Shown here: positions 21,300 through 32,689 of the stretch, piece by piece
Layout: each line of letters starts with the position of its first letter
Position numbering within the stretch: the first letter of the stretch is position 1
Assembly: GCA_036346355.1 (NCBI GenBank)
Contig: CM070581.1
Span: forward strand, 6,076,001-6,140,000
From: Rhipidocladum racemiflorum
Taxonomy: Eukaryota > Streptophyta > Magnoliopsida > Poales > Poaceae
Direction: 5' to 3'
DNA length: 64,000 nt
Translations under genes and position numbers: made by a program
The notes under the pieces: model-generated
Told to the model about the DNA's origin: nothing
Databases searched by the model: none
What the model saw: the letters and a program-made list of their open reading frames with translations, nothing else

Positions 21300-22830
21300 G
21301 AACCCCGAATATGTAGTTAAGCTCGAGGTCGACTTCTGATAGTCTTCCTCACTTCGTGGAGGCGGTTTCTTGCCGTGGCATGGCGCTTCGGACCTTGTCC
21401 ACCGCCTCTTGCTCTCTGTGGCGAACCTCTTTAGGGTGAAACAATCCTTGGCGGCATACCTCCCTTTGGATGGAAAGGGCGAGTGAGTTCATGACCTTAT
21501 CATATCCATCCTCTTTGAGAGCGCGAGATGAGTTGGCGCGGCGGCGCCACTAGCTCTTCGCCCTTGCGCTTCTTTTCTTTCCGCCGAGGGGTTCAGATCG
21601 ATCCTTCCCTTCATCACGTCGTTCGCCAGAGCCTCGGAGGCTGAAGCGTAACGGTCCGCTTAGGCGAACAGCTCCTGACCGACGTGGGTGGCTTCCGGAC
21701 ATCTTCTTGATGAGGTCGGGTCGCCGACTCCTTTCTCGAAGGCGGCTATCACAACCGCATCTGTGACGTCGAACGGTGCTTTTCCTGTTCATGAAGCGCA
21801 GACGAACTCCCGGAGGGATTCGTTCCTCCTTTGGTGTAGCCGATATAGGTCCCAAGGGGTGCTGGCGCTCGTAAGTGCCTTGGAAATTTGAGATGAATCG
21901 CTCACACAGATCTCCCAGAATCTATAGAGTTATTTGGAAGTCCGGTGAGCCATGCTTGGGCCGAGGCGAGAGGGTAAGCAGGCAAGTAGTTTGCCATTAC
22001 TTTCGATCCCCGTGACCTTGATCGCCAGAGCGTATACTTGTAGCCAAGCCTGCAGGTCTCTCTCACCGTCAAACCTAGTGATGCCTTTAGGATTAAATCC
22101 ATCGTGCCAAACCACTCGGCGTAGGTGAGGAGTAAACGCCACGGACCCCTTCGATGACTCGCGATACCCCGGGAGGTGATCGGCGAGGGGATCGCACTTA
22201 GCGTATTCGCGACCTCGCGGAAGGATCTTGAAGCGCTCATATTAAATCGGCTTGACGGCGTTGTTCCTCCCTTTCTCGATCGCGGCGCTGGCGTCGAGAG
22301 TGCGAGCAGTCGCGGTGGCAGCTTATGTCGCAAATCGTCTCGCGAGGTAGAACATGATGTATCGGCGGGCTTCCCGACGACCTGGCCATTCTTGGTATGC
22401 AGGTCCTCGGCAGGACCACGTGGCCTCCTTCGCCGGGCCGGGTCGGTTTGAGTATCTTTGGATAGTCGCTGCCGCCGTCACCATGGCCTTTACTTGGGCC
22501 ATGATCGGGCAAGCTGGATCATCTGCCCCAAAGCATAGGGGTCGAGGTATCCAGGAGTGTCTTGGAAGCGACGATATTACTGGCGTAGAGTCTGAAAAAC
22601 AGCTGGTCCCCATCTTGGCTTGCAGAATGTCTTCATTGACAGCCGGCGCGGTCGGAGAAATCTGGCGCCAGCGCGTCGAGCTCGATCACTCGGCCTCCTT
22701 CAAATCGGCGCGGCGATCGAGGTGTCGGCGCTATTCTGCTGAATCTGCCCGCGAGCCTTCGATCACCACAGACTCTCACGGAAATTCCAGCGACTCTCTA
22801 GGCTTTCTTCGACTCGGCCGAGGTGGGTGA
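21300..22830 (-). pseudogene. gag, left Tat unit
   Basis: The retrotransposon gag core is readable. LRRVVWHDGFNPKGITRFDG and RDLQAWLQVYALAIKVTGI lie at about 22,120-22,010, then a LAxLPSRLGPSMAHRTSK-like part, then LCERFISNFQGTYE-like residues near 21,900-21,840. Toward the end are RFMNRKSTVR and DLIKKMSGSHPR (21,800-21,690). The N-terminal part (22,830-22,140) is low-complexity and broken. Confidence 0.8.
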
Positions 22831-23167
22831 GTCTGGAGAAGACAAACCTAGGCGCTCGGGGGTGCGGAGGGGGGTGGCGGTGAGGACTCCCAGCGTGCGT
22901 GCCTCGGCGTCGTCGGGGCGGAGTCCGCGGCTGGACCGGGTCGTCGGATCCCCGCTCGGTACTTTAGAGTGCGAGGCAGGGGACCTTCCGATCGGCCTTG
23001 AAGTCGTGACGATGAATCGCCGGAAACCTCACCGCTTGTAGCGGTTTCCATGGAGAGAGAGGCTTCGAGGTCGTTGGAGATGAAGGTCGAGGCTTAAAGC
23101 GGAAGACCTGGCCGAAGCGAAGCTGTGGAGACTTCGCTCGTCGCGACCATCAAGCTTGACGAAGATG

Positions 23168-23194
23168 TTGACACAAGTCCCCTACAGCGCCAAC
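23168..23194 (-). promoter_or_regulatory. Primer binding site of left Tat unit, damaged
   Basis: On the - strand GGTTGGCGCTGTAGGGG follows LTR B. Compare GTTGGCGCGCCAGGTAGGGG at 34,898-34,879. The missing bases sit in a CCTGG/CGCGCC context, again a CHG-type spot. Confidence 0.65.
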
Positions 23195-23755
23195 CGCCGG
23201 CGATTTGTTTCGCGGCAATGAGATTTGTGATTCTAGGGATTTGTGCGGGATCGAGCTTGATGGTAACCGCAGATGCGAGGGCAATCTGTTTTAGACAGGT
23301 TCGGGCTCTCTCGGAGGAGATAATACCTAGTCCTGTGTTCTTGGATGTATTGTCTCTCTTTTTCTTGTTTCTCCCTCCTCCCTTATATCTTTGGGGAGAA
23401 TACATGATAGTTGGGCGCCAGGGCCTGAACATGGTGGCACGAGCGACATGTCCCTTGTCCTTATCCGCCTTCACGCTCTACATCCTGGAGAGGTGGTTAT
23501 GCTTTCTCAGGCCCACGCTGCCGCTTTGTCGAGTCCCGGCATCCGCAGCTCTGGCGGTGTCGGTGCATGCTTTGTTCTGGCGGGTTGTTAGGGCGGGCGC
23601 CAAGCTTCCGTGAAGGATCGGGAGTTGTCTTGGGGAGCAAGTCGAAGGTTTCCTCTGGGCGGCCCGTTGCGCCACGGGCTTTGGGCTTCTGTTCCGCTGT
23701 CGAGGCCCAGTCAGTGTAGGCCCCTCTTGTGGGGCCCTGTCTCTGACATCCCACA
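23195..23755 (-). repeat. Tat LTR B (shared middle LTR)
   Basis: It runs from CGCCGGCGATTTG to GACATCCCACA on the + strand. It serves as the 5' LTR of the left unit and the 3' LTR of the right unit. It is followed at 23,756 by the polypurine-side sequence GCTGACCCCCAAGTGC. Confidence 0.9.
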
Positions 23756-23865
23756 GCTGACCCCCAAGTGCTTTAGGATCGATTTTCCGTCCCTTGCCCT
23801 GTCATGAGGATTATGCGGGAGAGAGATCATAAAGAACTTGTAGTATGAAGCTCAAGTGGTTAGTT

Positions 23866-24415
23866 AGCTCGTGGCGAGTGGTACCAGCGCCCGTTCTGAC
23901 GGTCTTGCAGCCGACTTTGTCGCTCGGTGACCCCATGGGGCGTACCTTGGTCTTTGGCTCGTGGTGAGTGGTACCCGCGCTTGGTTACGGTCTTGCGACA
24001 AGCCATTTGTCGCTCGGTGACCCCCATGGGCGTACCTTGATCTTTTTGGCTCGTGGCGAGTGGTACCAGCGCCCGTTCACGGTCTTGTGACCGCCATTTG
24101 TCGCTCGGCCCGACCCTCATGGGGCGTACCTTGGTCTTTTGGCTCGTGGCGAGTGGTACCAGCGCCCGTTTACGGTCTTGTGACAGCCGGCTGTCGCTCG
24201 GTGACCCTCATGGGGCGTACCTTGGTCTTTTGGCTCGTGGCGAGTGGTACCGCGCCTTGCGTTCTGTCTTGTGACAACCACTTTGTCGCTCGGTGACCCT
24301 CATGGGGCGTACCTTGGTCTTTGGCTCGGCGTAGGCGGTACCAGCGCCCGTTCTGATCTTGTGACAGCCGGCTTGTCGCTCGGTGACCCTCATGGGGCGT
24401 ACCTTGGTCATACTG
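23866..24415. repeat. Tandem repeat array, about 6 units of about 91 bp, right unit
   Basis: Same repeat as at 11,946-12,675, with unit starts near 23,868, 23,956, 24,047, 24,140, 24,231 and 24,323. The count is about two units lower than in the left copy. Confidence 0.9.
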
Positions 24416-24783
24416 AGTAATGCTCAGCTCGCCATTTACGATCGCTTTAGACCCTCATGGGCGCATTCTCAAGACCGTGTTGGTTGTAGATCCTCTCGCG
24501 ACACCCAATCGCATTATGAGACAAGCGACCAAAGAATTGACCCCAAATTATGGGCGTCTGTCAGAGGATGTTCGGAAAGTGCCCACCCCAAGCTTCCGTG
24601 GCGGCCGGCGTTCGAGCCCATCGTGGGGCGCACTTTATCCCAAACGTTGGACGGTTGACACTGGCCGCGTTTTGCGCGACGCAGCCTATTGGCCCGTCAT
24701 GGGGCGTGCCACAGATCCGCCCGAGGTGAGCAGGAGGGCCCTCGTTTCTTCCCACCATAAGGTGGAAATTGGGGCCCATTTCT

Positions 24784-24789
24784 TATAAG
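24784..24789 (+). promoter_or_regulatory. TATA-like box ahead of the right antisense gene
   Basis: TATAAG in TTTCTTATAAGTCGAAGG, about 150 bp before the ATG at 24,935, conserved with 13,051. Confidence 0.4.
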
Positions 24790-24934
24790 TCGAAGGACCC
24801 TCGCCGAGCAACGGCCTCCTTGCACCTTCTCACTTCACGGCCATAAACCTTCAAACCTCCTTTGGCGATTTAGGTTTCCTGCTTTGCGCGCCTGGCTTGG
24901 CCCGGTTCCTCCCACCTGTGTCTTCTTCTTCGCA

Positions 24935-27520
24935 ATGTCTTCTTCCTCGTCATCGGAAGGTAGCACCGACCTGCGGCGGCGGTGGGGAGACCTCCATCAC
25001 GGCGACGTCCCGCTTGGAGGGATGGTCGCCGCCGGCGTCCTCCCTCGTGGAGTTGATCTCGCCGCCCCGCCATGCGGTGACCCTTACCCCACACCTCGGG
25101 AGAATGAGATTGTGGTGTTTGAGTCCTTCTTACGGCGGGATTTAGCATCCCTGGGAGGCGCCTTCCTCCGGGGCTCCTCCACTTCTACGAAATTGAGTTG
25201 ATCAATTTGAACCCCAACTCGATTCTCCACATTGCCATCTTCGTCCGACTCTGCGAGGCGTATCTTGGGATACGTCCTCATTTGGATTTGTTCCGCTCCT
25301 TCTTACGGGTGAAGCCTCATCCGAGCAGGGCCGCTCCCAACGTCGTTGGGGCGCGGACTCCAGTGCGGAGGGCTCGAAGAAGCGATATTTTGTCGTTCCT
25401 CTCAAAACCTCCCTCAAAGGTTGGAGGCGGTAGTGGTTCTCTTGTGCCAAGGTTGATCCCGTCCTCGCCCCCTTTGCCGGCCGTGCTCCTAAAGCTTCCG
25501 ATCTTTGGAGCGGCGCCAGACGGAGGAGGTTTGGCGCAAATCCCCGAAACTCTGGCGTTGATAGGCGATCTGAAGAACCGAGGGTGACGGGTCCCGATAT
25601 CGCGATCGATTTTGTGAAGCGCCGGTGCAGCCCTTGAAGGAGAGAGTCCATTTGGGGTTCCAATACAGCGGGCCTCTGGACCCCAGCGAAGTCGGACGTG
25701 GCCCTGTCGATGGAAGTCGGCGGCAGCGTACGGGTAGTTGATTTCTTCGTGCCTGGCACAATAATCACCAACGAGGGCTGCCCTCATAAGTTTTCGACGG
25801 CAAGGCCTCCCTCCTGTGAGTGCACTATCCTTCGAAAAGCGGTTCCATGGTTTCTTCGGTGATGTGTGATTCAAACAGTGCGATCGTTCCTTTTCAGAGC
25901 AGCGCGTGCTTCATTCTCGATGCTCGGTTGTCGGCCTCTCTCGGAAACACGCTCGAGCGGCGAGTGGGCGACACATCGGTCGACGAATCACTTGGCGAGT
26001 CGGCGGAGGAGGTCGTCGATCTTTCGTCGGCCAGCCTTCGACTTCCGGTGCACCGGATCGCATAAGCGCGGGGCATCGACCCTTCTGTCCCGGGGTAGCC
26101 CATTGCAGCGCTAACTTCCCTCCGAGTGGTCTTTGGGTCTCGGATGAGACTCCAGGATGAAATTCAAGAAATCCAAAAGGTATTCTTTTGGGTGATCCTT
26201 GACTTTTATTCTTATGCTGTCTTTGAGGTGTCTTCCCTTTTCTTGATTCAGACCCCTGCTATGGGCGTCCTGTGGAGGGGTCTCTGAAAGGAGCCCCAGC
26301 GAGGCTAGGTCGCCGTTGCCGCCCGGCTAACCGGGCGTCGCCACGGGCGCCGGTGGGCCAACGGTCGAACCTGTCGGATGGTCCGTCCGTCAGACGAGAT
26401 CGACCGCGCAAATCTCCCGTCGTGGAGGAAGTGCCGAGAGCCACCGCGCCGCTCGGCCCTCTGCCGAAGCCCCGAATCGGACCGTATGGTGGGAAGGGGG
26501 TTCCGACCGAAAGGGATGGAAGAGGGCGACGAGATGGAGAGCGGCTCGGGCCGGAGCTTTATGAGCTCACCGTCAGTGTAGCACGCTTCGTCGGGGAGTG
26601 AGCTTCTTGTCTTCCATCACATTTGCTCGACTTCTCCACTGAGATTACGCCTGTTACCCGGGACATGGGGAGCGCTCGGAGCAAAGATCGCGGTTTTCGG
26701 AAGGTGCTCCCGAAGCTCAAGGAGCGAAGCGATGCAGGACAAACTTCAGCGAGATCGGCGCGGACAGGTGGAAAAGAAGTCCACGAGCTTGAGGCGAGTG
26801 TATGAGGATCCGGGAGGAGAAGACGGGGCTTGAGCATATGCTCGAAGGTGAGATTCTCCCCTGGATTCGGTTTGGATGTCTTTTTGGGTGGTTGGAGAGG
26901 ATGATGACACTCTCGTGTTTCAGAGCGCGACTCAACCATTACTGAGCTGAGGGCCCGACTGGAGGTTTCAGAGAATTCTGGCCTCGAAGCTCGAGTCGGC
27001 TTGGAAAGGATGCAGCGGGAGCTGAAGGGTAAATTTATTTGACTTGGGTTGAACATACTTGGCGTCGGGTGTGCTCTTGATGGCCGTTTGACTTTGTTGC
27101 AGAATGCAAGGAGAAGATGGTCGCTGTCGAACAGGGCCGGATCGAATCAAGCGCTGGCCGTCGCGAGCCGATCCTGCACCTTCGTATTGAAGGAGTCACG
27201 CCAGGGCGAGGGGCGATGCTTTGTTCCACTTCTTACGGGAGGAGCCGACAGGATCGAGCTTACGCCAAAGAGTCCGCAACAATGAGTGCGAATCCAGGCA
27301 TTGGCGGTGGTCAAGTCTCATTATCCGAGAATTGACCTCGAAGTCGTGAAAGAAGGCTTTGCTCGTGATGAAGACAAGGCCAACGCGCTCCTTGAAGAGG
27401 TGTCCGTGCATCGCAGCCTTGTTGGAGAATCTAGAATTAGACTTCGATGTAGGCCTTGATGCCGAGTGCTCGCCCTCCTTGTCTGAAATATTGTGTCTTC
27501 TTACTTCAATATGATTTGCC
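24935..27520 (+). pseudogene. Antisense extra gene of the Tat element, right copy
   Basis: The start MSSSSSSEGSTDLRRR is followed by VVFESFLRRD and then NLNPNSILHIAIFVRLCEAY (25,204-25,263) and LGIRPHLDLFRSFLRVKPHP (25,264-25,323). The GW+xxWF element, the ALIGDLKNRG part (25,555-25,584) and the RRCSPLKERVH part (25,620-25,655) come next. Then come low-complexity sequence and a coiled coil near 26,690-27,460. It is better preserved than the left copy around 25,200-25,590. The strand is opposite to gag-pol, as in other Tat elements with this extra gene. The role in the element is unknown. Confidence 0.75.
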
Positions 27521-27650
27521 TGTATTGTCTTCCGATTGAGTGGTCTTGAGACCTCTTCCACTTTCTTCTCTGGCCGAGTTGTTAGAATATATGCCCGCAG
27601 CCTTTTGGATCTGTCGCGCCTTTCCGGTGAGTTTCGGAGTGGTATGGCTC

Positions 27651-27945
27651 CCAAACGCCAGGGCCTTGGCCCTGGCTTTCTTGCCCCAGACACGCTTTTC
27701 CGAGAGGTCAGTGCGGCTCTCAGCGTCGGAACTTACGCCGCGGCCACCTGGTGAGTGGTTTAGCCCGGGCTTGCATCGCTTGCTAGCTCTCCAAACGCCA
27801 GGGCCTTGGCCCGGCTTTCTTGCCCTGTGACACGCTTTTCCGAGAGGTCAAGCGTGCAGCTCTCGAGCCGTCGGGACTTCCGTGGCCACACCGCCACCTG
27901 GCCGAGTGGTTTAGCCCCGGCTTGCATCACTTGCTAGCTCTCGGC
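27651..27945. repeat. Direct repeat, two units of about 140 bp, right unit
   Basis: CCAAACGCCAGGGCCTTGG starts at 27,651 and 27,791. Counterpart of 15,893-16,205. The units here are shorter by several 1-4 bp losses at CTG/CAG/CCG sites. Confidence 0.85.
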
Positions 27946-28160
27946 CCCGGGCTTTTGCGCTTAATCTGGTGTAATTAAGCGAGGAAGCCGAATGGGCTTG
28001 GACTGCTTACAACACGTGTCTGGTGAAATTCTCCTTGATTTTGTTCAATGCGCCGATCTTCTTCGGTATTTGCACTGCCGCTTTGTTTTTCGCGCTTCAT
28101 TGATTGCGGGGGTGGCGCATTTGATTGCCTTTGGAGACGCCGATTTCCGGCCGGGTGGCT

Positions 28161-28167
28161 TATAAAT
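28161..28167 (+). promoter_or_regulatory. TATA-like box, right unit, second antisense site
   Basis: TATAAAT in GGTGGCTTATAAATGGGGC, just before the small + strand frame; conserved with 16,423. Confidence 0.35.
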
Positions 28168-28182
28168 GGGGCGTCACCGCTA

Positions 28183-28617
28183 ATGAGCGATCGCCCGTTT
28201 CTTCTTGCCTTGTCCTTCGTCTTCCTCTTCCAGTTTCCTTCCATGTCTAATACGGGGAGGTTCGTTGGCCCATACGCGGCATTCTTTCGCCAGCGATTCT
28301 TCGGGATGTTGCACAACTGGGAGGAGGCGGAAGCATGGGAAGACCTTGACTTTTCAACACTGGAGGCGGAGGCGGAGGACGGAGCGGCGAGGGACGCCGC
28401 CGCCGTGGCCACCTTGTTGGAGGTCGCACCGGGGCTCCACGAGGTGGCGGAGATCATCCTCGAGATGGTTGGTCGCGATCGTCGCGACGACCTTGCTGCC
28501 GTCGAGGGCCCTCGTCGCCTTGTACCCCCTTGTGGGTGGTTGACGAGGAGATTCAGCGGCTTTGGGTCGCGTGGGTCGCGACTAACCTCAGCGATCTCGC
28601 CTCCGGTCTCCCAATAG
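28183..28617 (+). CDS. Small antisense frame of the Tat element, right copy
   Basis: From the ATG at 28,183 the frame runs about 144 codons: a hydrophobic start (FLLALSFVFLFQF), then an acidic, Ala-rich helical part (EEAEAWEDLDFSTLEAEAED, AAAVATLLEVAPGLHEVAEI, ILEMVGRDRRDDLAAVEG). An open frame in the same phase reaches back to 28,048. The hydrophobic start could be a signal or membrane segment. I recognise no family, and the conservation between the two units only shows that they are recent copies. Confidence 0.35.
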   Translation: MSDRPFLLALSFVFLFQFPSMSNTGRFVGPYAAFFRQRFFGMLHNWEEAEAWEDLDFSTLEAEAEDGAARDAAAVATLLEVAPGLHEVAEIILEMVGRDRRDDLAAVEGPRRLVPPCGWLTRRFSGFGSRGSRLTSAISPPVSQ

Positions 28618-29163
28618 GCCAAGACTAAAGAAGACCAAAGACTAGACCAAGAGCCGCAGAGTACCAACAAAGACCAAGAAGACCAGAGTTTTTTTTTTTT
28701 TTTTTTTAGCGAGAAAAAGAAAAAGAAAATTAGCAATGTAAATTATTAACATTATGGAATGAAATGCGAAATTTTATCCATTCGTGCCTATCACATTTAA
28801 CCCGAACTTAGTGGTTCCGCCGATCAACTCATTCTAGTCGGTTGCTCGGTGCAAGAACGAGGAGCCGGGGCTCGAGCTTTTGACGGTTAGAAATTCGCGA
28901 CCAGGCAAATCTTGGTTAAATTACCGCGCCGCGAATTGCAGCCCCGAGTGGTTAGTGCTTTCTACCCGTTCCGTTGTGCTTGTGGTATAAACCGCCGAGG
29001 CTTTGTGCTCATCGCGGCTTGTTATTTCCGTGCATTCTATATCGGCACGACGAGTTAGGCGCTACGGAAATCGGGTAATAACCACTCGGGGCTAGCATTA
29101 CACAACTTCAGAAAATAAGATGAACCACTATTTTATTTAATGTGTAAGAGTGGGATACATAAC
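28618..29163. other. Spacer between small antisense frame and end of pol, right unit
   Basis: Contains a T-tract of about 19 bases at 28,688-28,706 and no recognisable domain. Confidence 0.5.
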
Positions 29164-30400
29164 TCATGCGTAGAAGCGACGAGCTGTTCTGGCTGCTCCA
29201 AGTATTCGCGAGAACCTCGCCGTCTTCTCGCCTGAGTCGATAAGCACCCGCCGGGTTGTCTTCCTCGAACGATGTATGGACCTTCCCAAATTGGAGAGAG
29301 CTTGTGCTCGCTTTTAAGTTCCTCCTCGTGACCATATCTCCTTCCTCAAAAGGTTACGCTTCGACGGCGTTGCGAGAGTGGTAGAGCCGAAGTCCCTGGA
29401 GGTAATTATCCGAATGGAGGGCGGCAACGTTCCGAGCATCCTCGAGTTGATCAAGCTCCACCATTCGGCTTCCTCGGACTCGGCCGTTGTAGTTTGAACC
29501 CTCGGGGATTCGAATCCCGGCTCGATCAGAATCGCCTCTGCGCCATAGACCAGGAAAAAGGGGGTTTGGCGGTCGGCTCTACCGGGAGTGGTTACGAGTC
29601 CCCAGAGTAATCGACAGAGCTCCTTCACCCATCTGGCGGCGTATGGTTTGAGGCGGTCGAAGATCCTGGCCTTGAGGCCTTGAAGGACCAGGCAGATTGC
29701 TTCGCTCGACCGCCCATTGCTTCGTGGGTGAGCCACCGAGGCGAAGCTGGATCTTGATCCCGACGCCTTCGCACCATTCTTGGAATTCTTCACTCTGAAC
29801 TGGGTGCCGTTGTCCGTGATGATCCGGTTGGGCACTCGAATCGACTACAATATCCTGGAAGAACTCCTTGGCCTTAAGCTGCAGTTGATAGTTACGACCG
29901 GCTTGGCTTCGATCCACTTGGTGAACTTGTCAATGGCCACGAAGAGGTAAGCGAAACCGCCTTGAGCCTTCTTGAGCGGGCCCACTATGTCGAGCCCCAG
30001 CATCGCAAAAGGCCAAGAAATGGGTATAGTCTCAGAGCTCATGTCTTTGGCAAGTGTGTCTGCCTTGAATAGAATTGGCAGCCCTCGTAGGTTCGAACTA
30101 TCTCCTTGGCGTCCGTTCTGCCGTTGGCCGAAGAAACCCCGCTTGTAGGCTTTCCCGACCAAGGCGCTTGATGCCGCTGCGTGATGGCCGCACATCCCGA
30201 ATGGATTTCTTGGAGCAGCTCTCTTCCCGCTTGTCCCGAACGCACCGCCGAGGACACCGAGGCACTTTTTCTAAGAGCTCGCCGCCCACCACCACGTAGG
30301 ATTTGGCTTGTCGGGAGATGCGCTCTGCCAGAGTGGTTGCTTCCGGAGTTTGTCCTTCAGAGATAATCAAGGTACGGGGTAGTCGATCTGGATCGATGAG
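29164..30400 (-). pseudogene. Integrase, right Tat unit
   Basis: ELLQEIHSGMCGHHA-like zinc-binding residues lie near 30,220-30,180. GLDIVGPLKKAQGGFAYLFV and AIDKFTKWIEAKP (about 30,000-29,900) hold the first Asp. MPNRIITDNGTQF (29,835-29,797) holds the second, and AHPRSNGRSSEAI (about 29,735-29,697) the Glu region with a local error. FGKVHTSFEEDNPAGAYRL and the GEVLANTW end follow; the stop is at 29,164. Confidence 0.85.
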
Positions 30401-31056
30401 CGGGACCCCGGTTCCAGACCCTCGCTTGGCTTTTGCCGCTTTTGTAACGGTTGGCTCGTGAAGATCCTGCATTTAAGATATCACTTGGGACATCTGCCCG
30501 AGTGGCTCCCATCTTAGCCAACTCGTCTGCTGCCTCATTATTGCGGCGGAGGACATGAACCACTCCTGCATCACAAACTTGCCTTCCAATTCTCGGACTT
30601 CTTTGGCGGTATGCCGCCATATTCTCGATCCACGCACAACCAGTCCTTCCAGACTTGATTCACCACCAAGCGAGTCGCCTCGAACCGCCAAATTCGGATT
30701 CGAGTGATGTGGCGATACGGCCCATGGATGAGGGCCTCGTACTCGCGGCATTGTTTGAGGTCGGGAAGTGAATCCAAGGACATACTTCAACCTGTCACCC
30801 TTAGGCGAGATAAGGAGGATTCCCGCCGCTCCTCCAAGCATGAGAGATCCGTCAAGTGCATGACCCAATATTCGGCTCTTCTTCGGTGCAGGAGTCTGGG
30901 ATTCGGTCCACTCGGCCGTAAAGTCACCAAAGCCTCGACTTGACGGCAGGCGCGACTTGAACGAGATGTCGAAGCTCCAAGCTCACCGCCCACTTTGAAA
31001 TTCTTCCGGTAGCTTCCCGATGGAGGACCTCTCCACGGGAAAGAAGTGACTACCAA
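30400..31056 (-). pseudogene. Second (additional) RNase H, right Tat unit
   Basis: MGHALDGSLMLGGAAGILLI (30,868-30,809), SPKGDRLKYVLGFTSR, EYEALIHG near 30,740, an RGDS motif near 30,680, VVHVLRRNNEAADELAKMG (about 30,562-30,506). All four acidic catalytic positions of RNase H appear present across frame changes. Confidence 0.85.
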
Positions 31057-31600
31057 ATCGAATGTCCTTGGAAATAATGCTTCACTTCCGTGACGAGATC
31101 AAAATGGCGTCAGCCTTCTCGGATTGGAGGATATCTTGTCTTGGATTCGCCAAGATTGCCGACGAAATAAATCAAGCGTTGCACGCCGTAGCGGTGTCAG
31201 ATTCCTCCCGCTCCACAACTATCATGGCACTTACTACATGAGATGTTGCCGCTATGTAGAGCGAAGAGGTTCACCTGGCGCCGCGATACTAAGACTGGGA
31301 GTGGAGAGAAACACCTTGAGTTCTTGAAGGCTCTTTGTGCCTCTGCGCCCAATCAAAGCGATCTTGCTTCTTAAGGAGCTTGAAGAAAGGCATTCCCGGG
31401 CTCCCAGTCGTGAGATAAACACGCCAAGCGCTACCATGCATCCGGTGAGCTTTTGGACCTCCTTTTGGGTGGTAGGCGGGGCCATTTTCATAATGGCTCC
31501 AATTTTCTCCTGTTCGGCTCGATCCCACGACGGAGACGATGAACCCGAGTAGTTTCCTGAAGACACTCGAAAACGCACTTCTCGGGTTTAGCCTCATCCT
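31057..31600 (-). pseudogene. RT thumb and first RNase H, right Tat unit
   Basis: KEVQKLTGCMVALGVFISRL (about 31,470-31,410) and the following MPFFKLLKKQDRFDW lie between RT and the second RNase H, as in the left unit. Confidence 0.8.
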
Positions 31601-32180
31601 AACGCCCTTAGACTCTCGAACGCCTCGGCCAGGTCGGAGATAAGGCTATCTTGTGTCTGCGTTTTAACTACCACATCATCCACATAAGCTTCCACGCTAT
31701 GCGCCGAGCCGATGGTGAAAAACACTGCACCGCACGGCTACCGGGTACGTTTGGCCGGCATTCTTGAGCCCGAACGGCATGGTGATATAGCAATATGCTC
31801 CGAATGGAGTGATAAACGAAGTCTTCTCGCAGCTTCCTCTCGGCCGAATTTGATGATAGCCTGAATAGGCGCCCGTAAAGCCGAGTAGCCGAGATCCCAA
31901 GATGGAGTCTACCACCTGATCAATACGAGGAGACCAAAGGGATCTTTCTGACAAGCCTTGTTGAGGTCGGTGTAATCAACACACATGCGCCAGCCTTTTA
32001 TTCTTCTTACGGACGAGTACAGGGGTTCGCCAACCGATCGGGATGATACACTTCTTTGATGAAGCCTGCAGCTAAGCGACTTTGTGATCTCCTCTCTCGA
32101 TGGCTTCTCGGCGATCTTGAGCAAACCGTCGTAACCTTTGCTTGACGGGCCTGGCGGATTGGTTTACATTCGGTGCGTGC
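31601..32180 (-). pseudogene. Reverse transcriptase, right Tat unit
   Basis: CVDYTDLNKACQKDPFG lies at about 31,990-31,940, then the LxDAYSGYHQIR region (here GAYSGYHQIR, the Asp changed or misread) near 31,870, TSFITPFGAYCYITMPFGLK near 31,820-31,760, and AYVDDVVV at 31,688-31,666. Compared with the left unit, the first catalytic Asp codon sits in a CGCCCG versus CGTCCAG difference, a CHG-type spot, so the loss may not be real. Confidence 0.85.
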
Positions 32181-32689
32181 TCGATCACCTCCCTGGGGAC
32201 CCCGGCATATCGAGGCGGCTTCCAGGCAAAGACGTCTTGGTTTGCCGCAGAAAAGGTGACAAGCACGCTTCCTATTCATCCTCGAGCCTTGTCCCGATCG
32301 AGACGGCTCGCGCCGATCGGACGGGTCGAGGAGAATCCTCTTGGTGCCCTCCTGGCCGATCCCGGAGTTCTGCGGCTTGCGGGTAGGGACACTGCCTTCC
32401 GGCTTGTCGAAATCCACCTCTTGACGAATCCTTTCCCGTCCCGCCAGCGCCTCGAGAGACTCGGCCATTTCGCAACTCTCCCTGTCGCAAGAGAAAGATC
32501 GCTTAACATCGCCACAGAGTGATAATACCACTCGGACCGGCATCTTCAAAGATCGATACGCGTAGTGGGGCACCGCCATGAACTTGGCGGTACTGGTCTC
32601 CCAAGATGGCGTGATCTGTTGTCGCCAAGTCTGCCACCTCGGCTAAGGCTCTCGGTCCGTGTAGTTGTCCCTTGCGGCCGAACGTGGTG

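Larger units (their letters stand above)
11277..23755 (-). mobile_element. Tat-lineage Ty3/gypsy retrotransposon, left unit
   Basis: The element reads on the - strand from LTR B (23,195-23,755) to LTR A (11,277-11,837). Order: primer site, gag, protease, RT, RNase H, second RNase H, integrase, an antisense extra gene, tandem repeats, 3' LTR. Two RNase H domains and an antisense gene between pol and the 3' LTR are the marks of the Tat lineage (RIRE2, Grande, Retand). The unit is about 12.5 kb, a normal size for this lineage. Frames break every 50-300 bp, partly for technical reasons (see findings). Confidence 0.9.
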
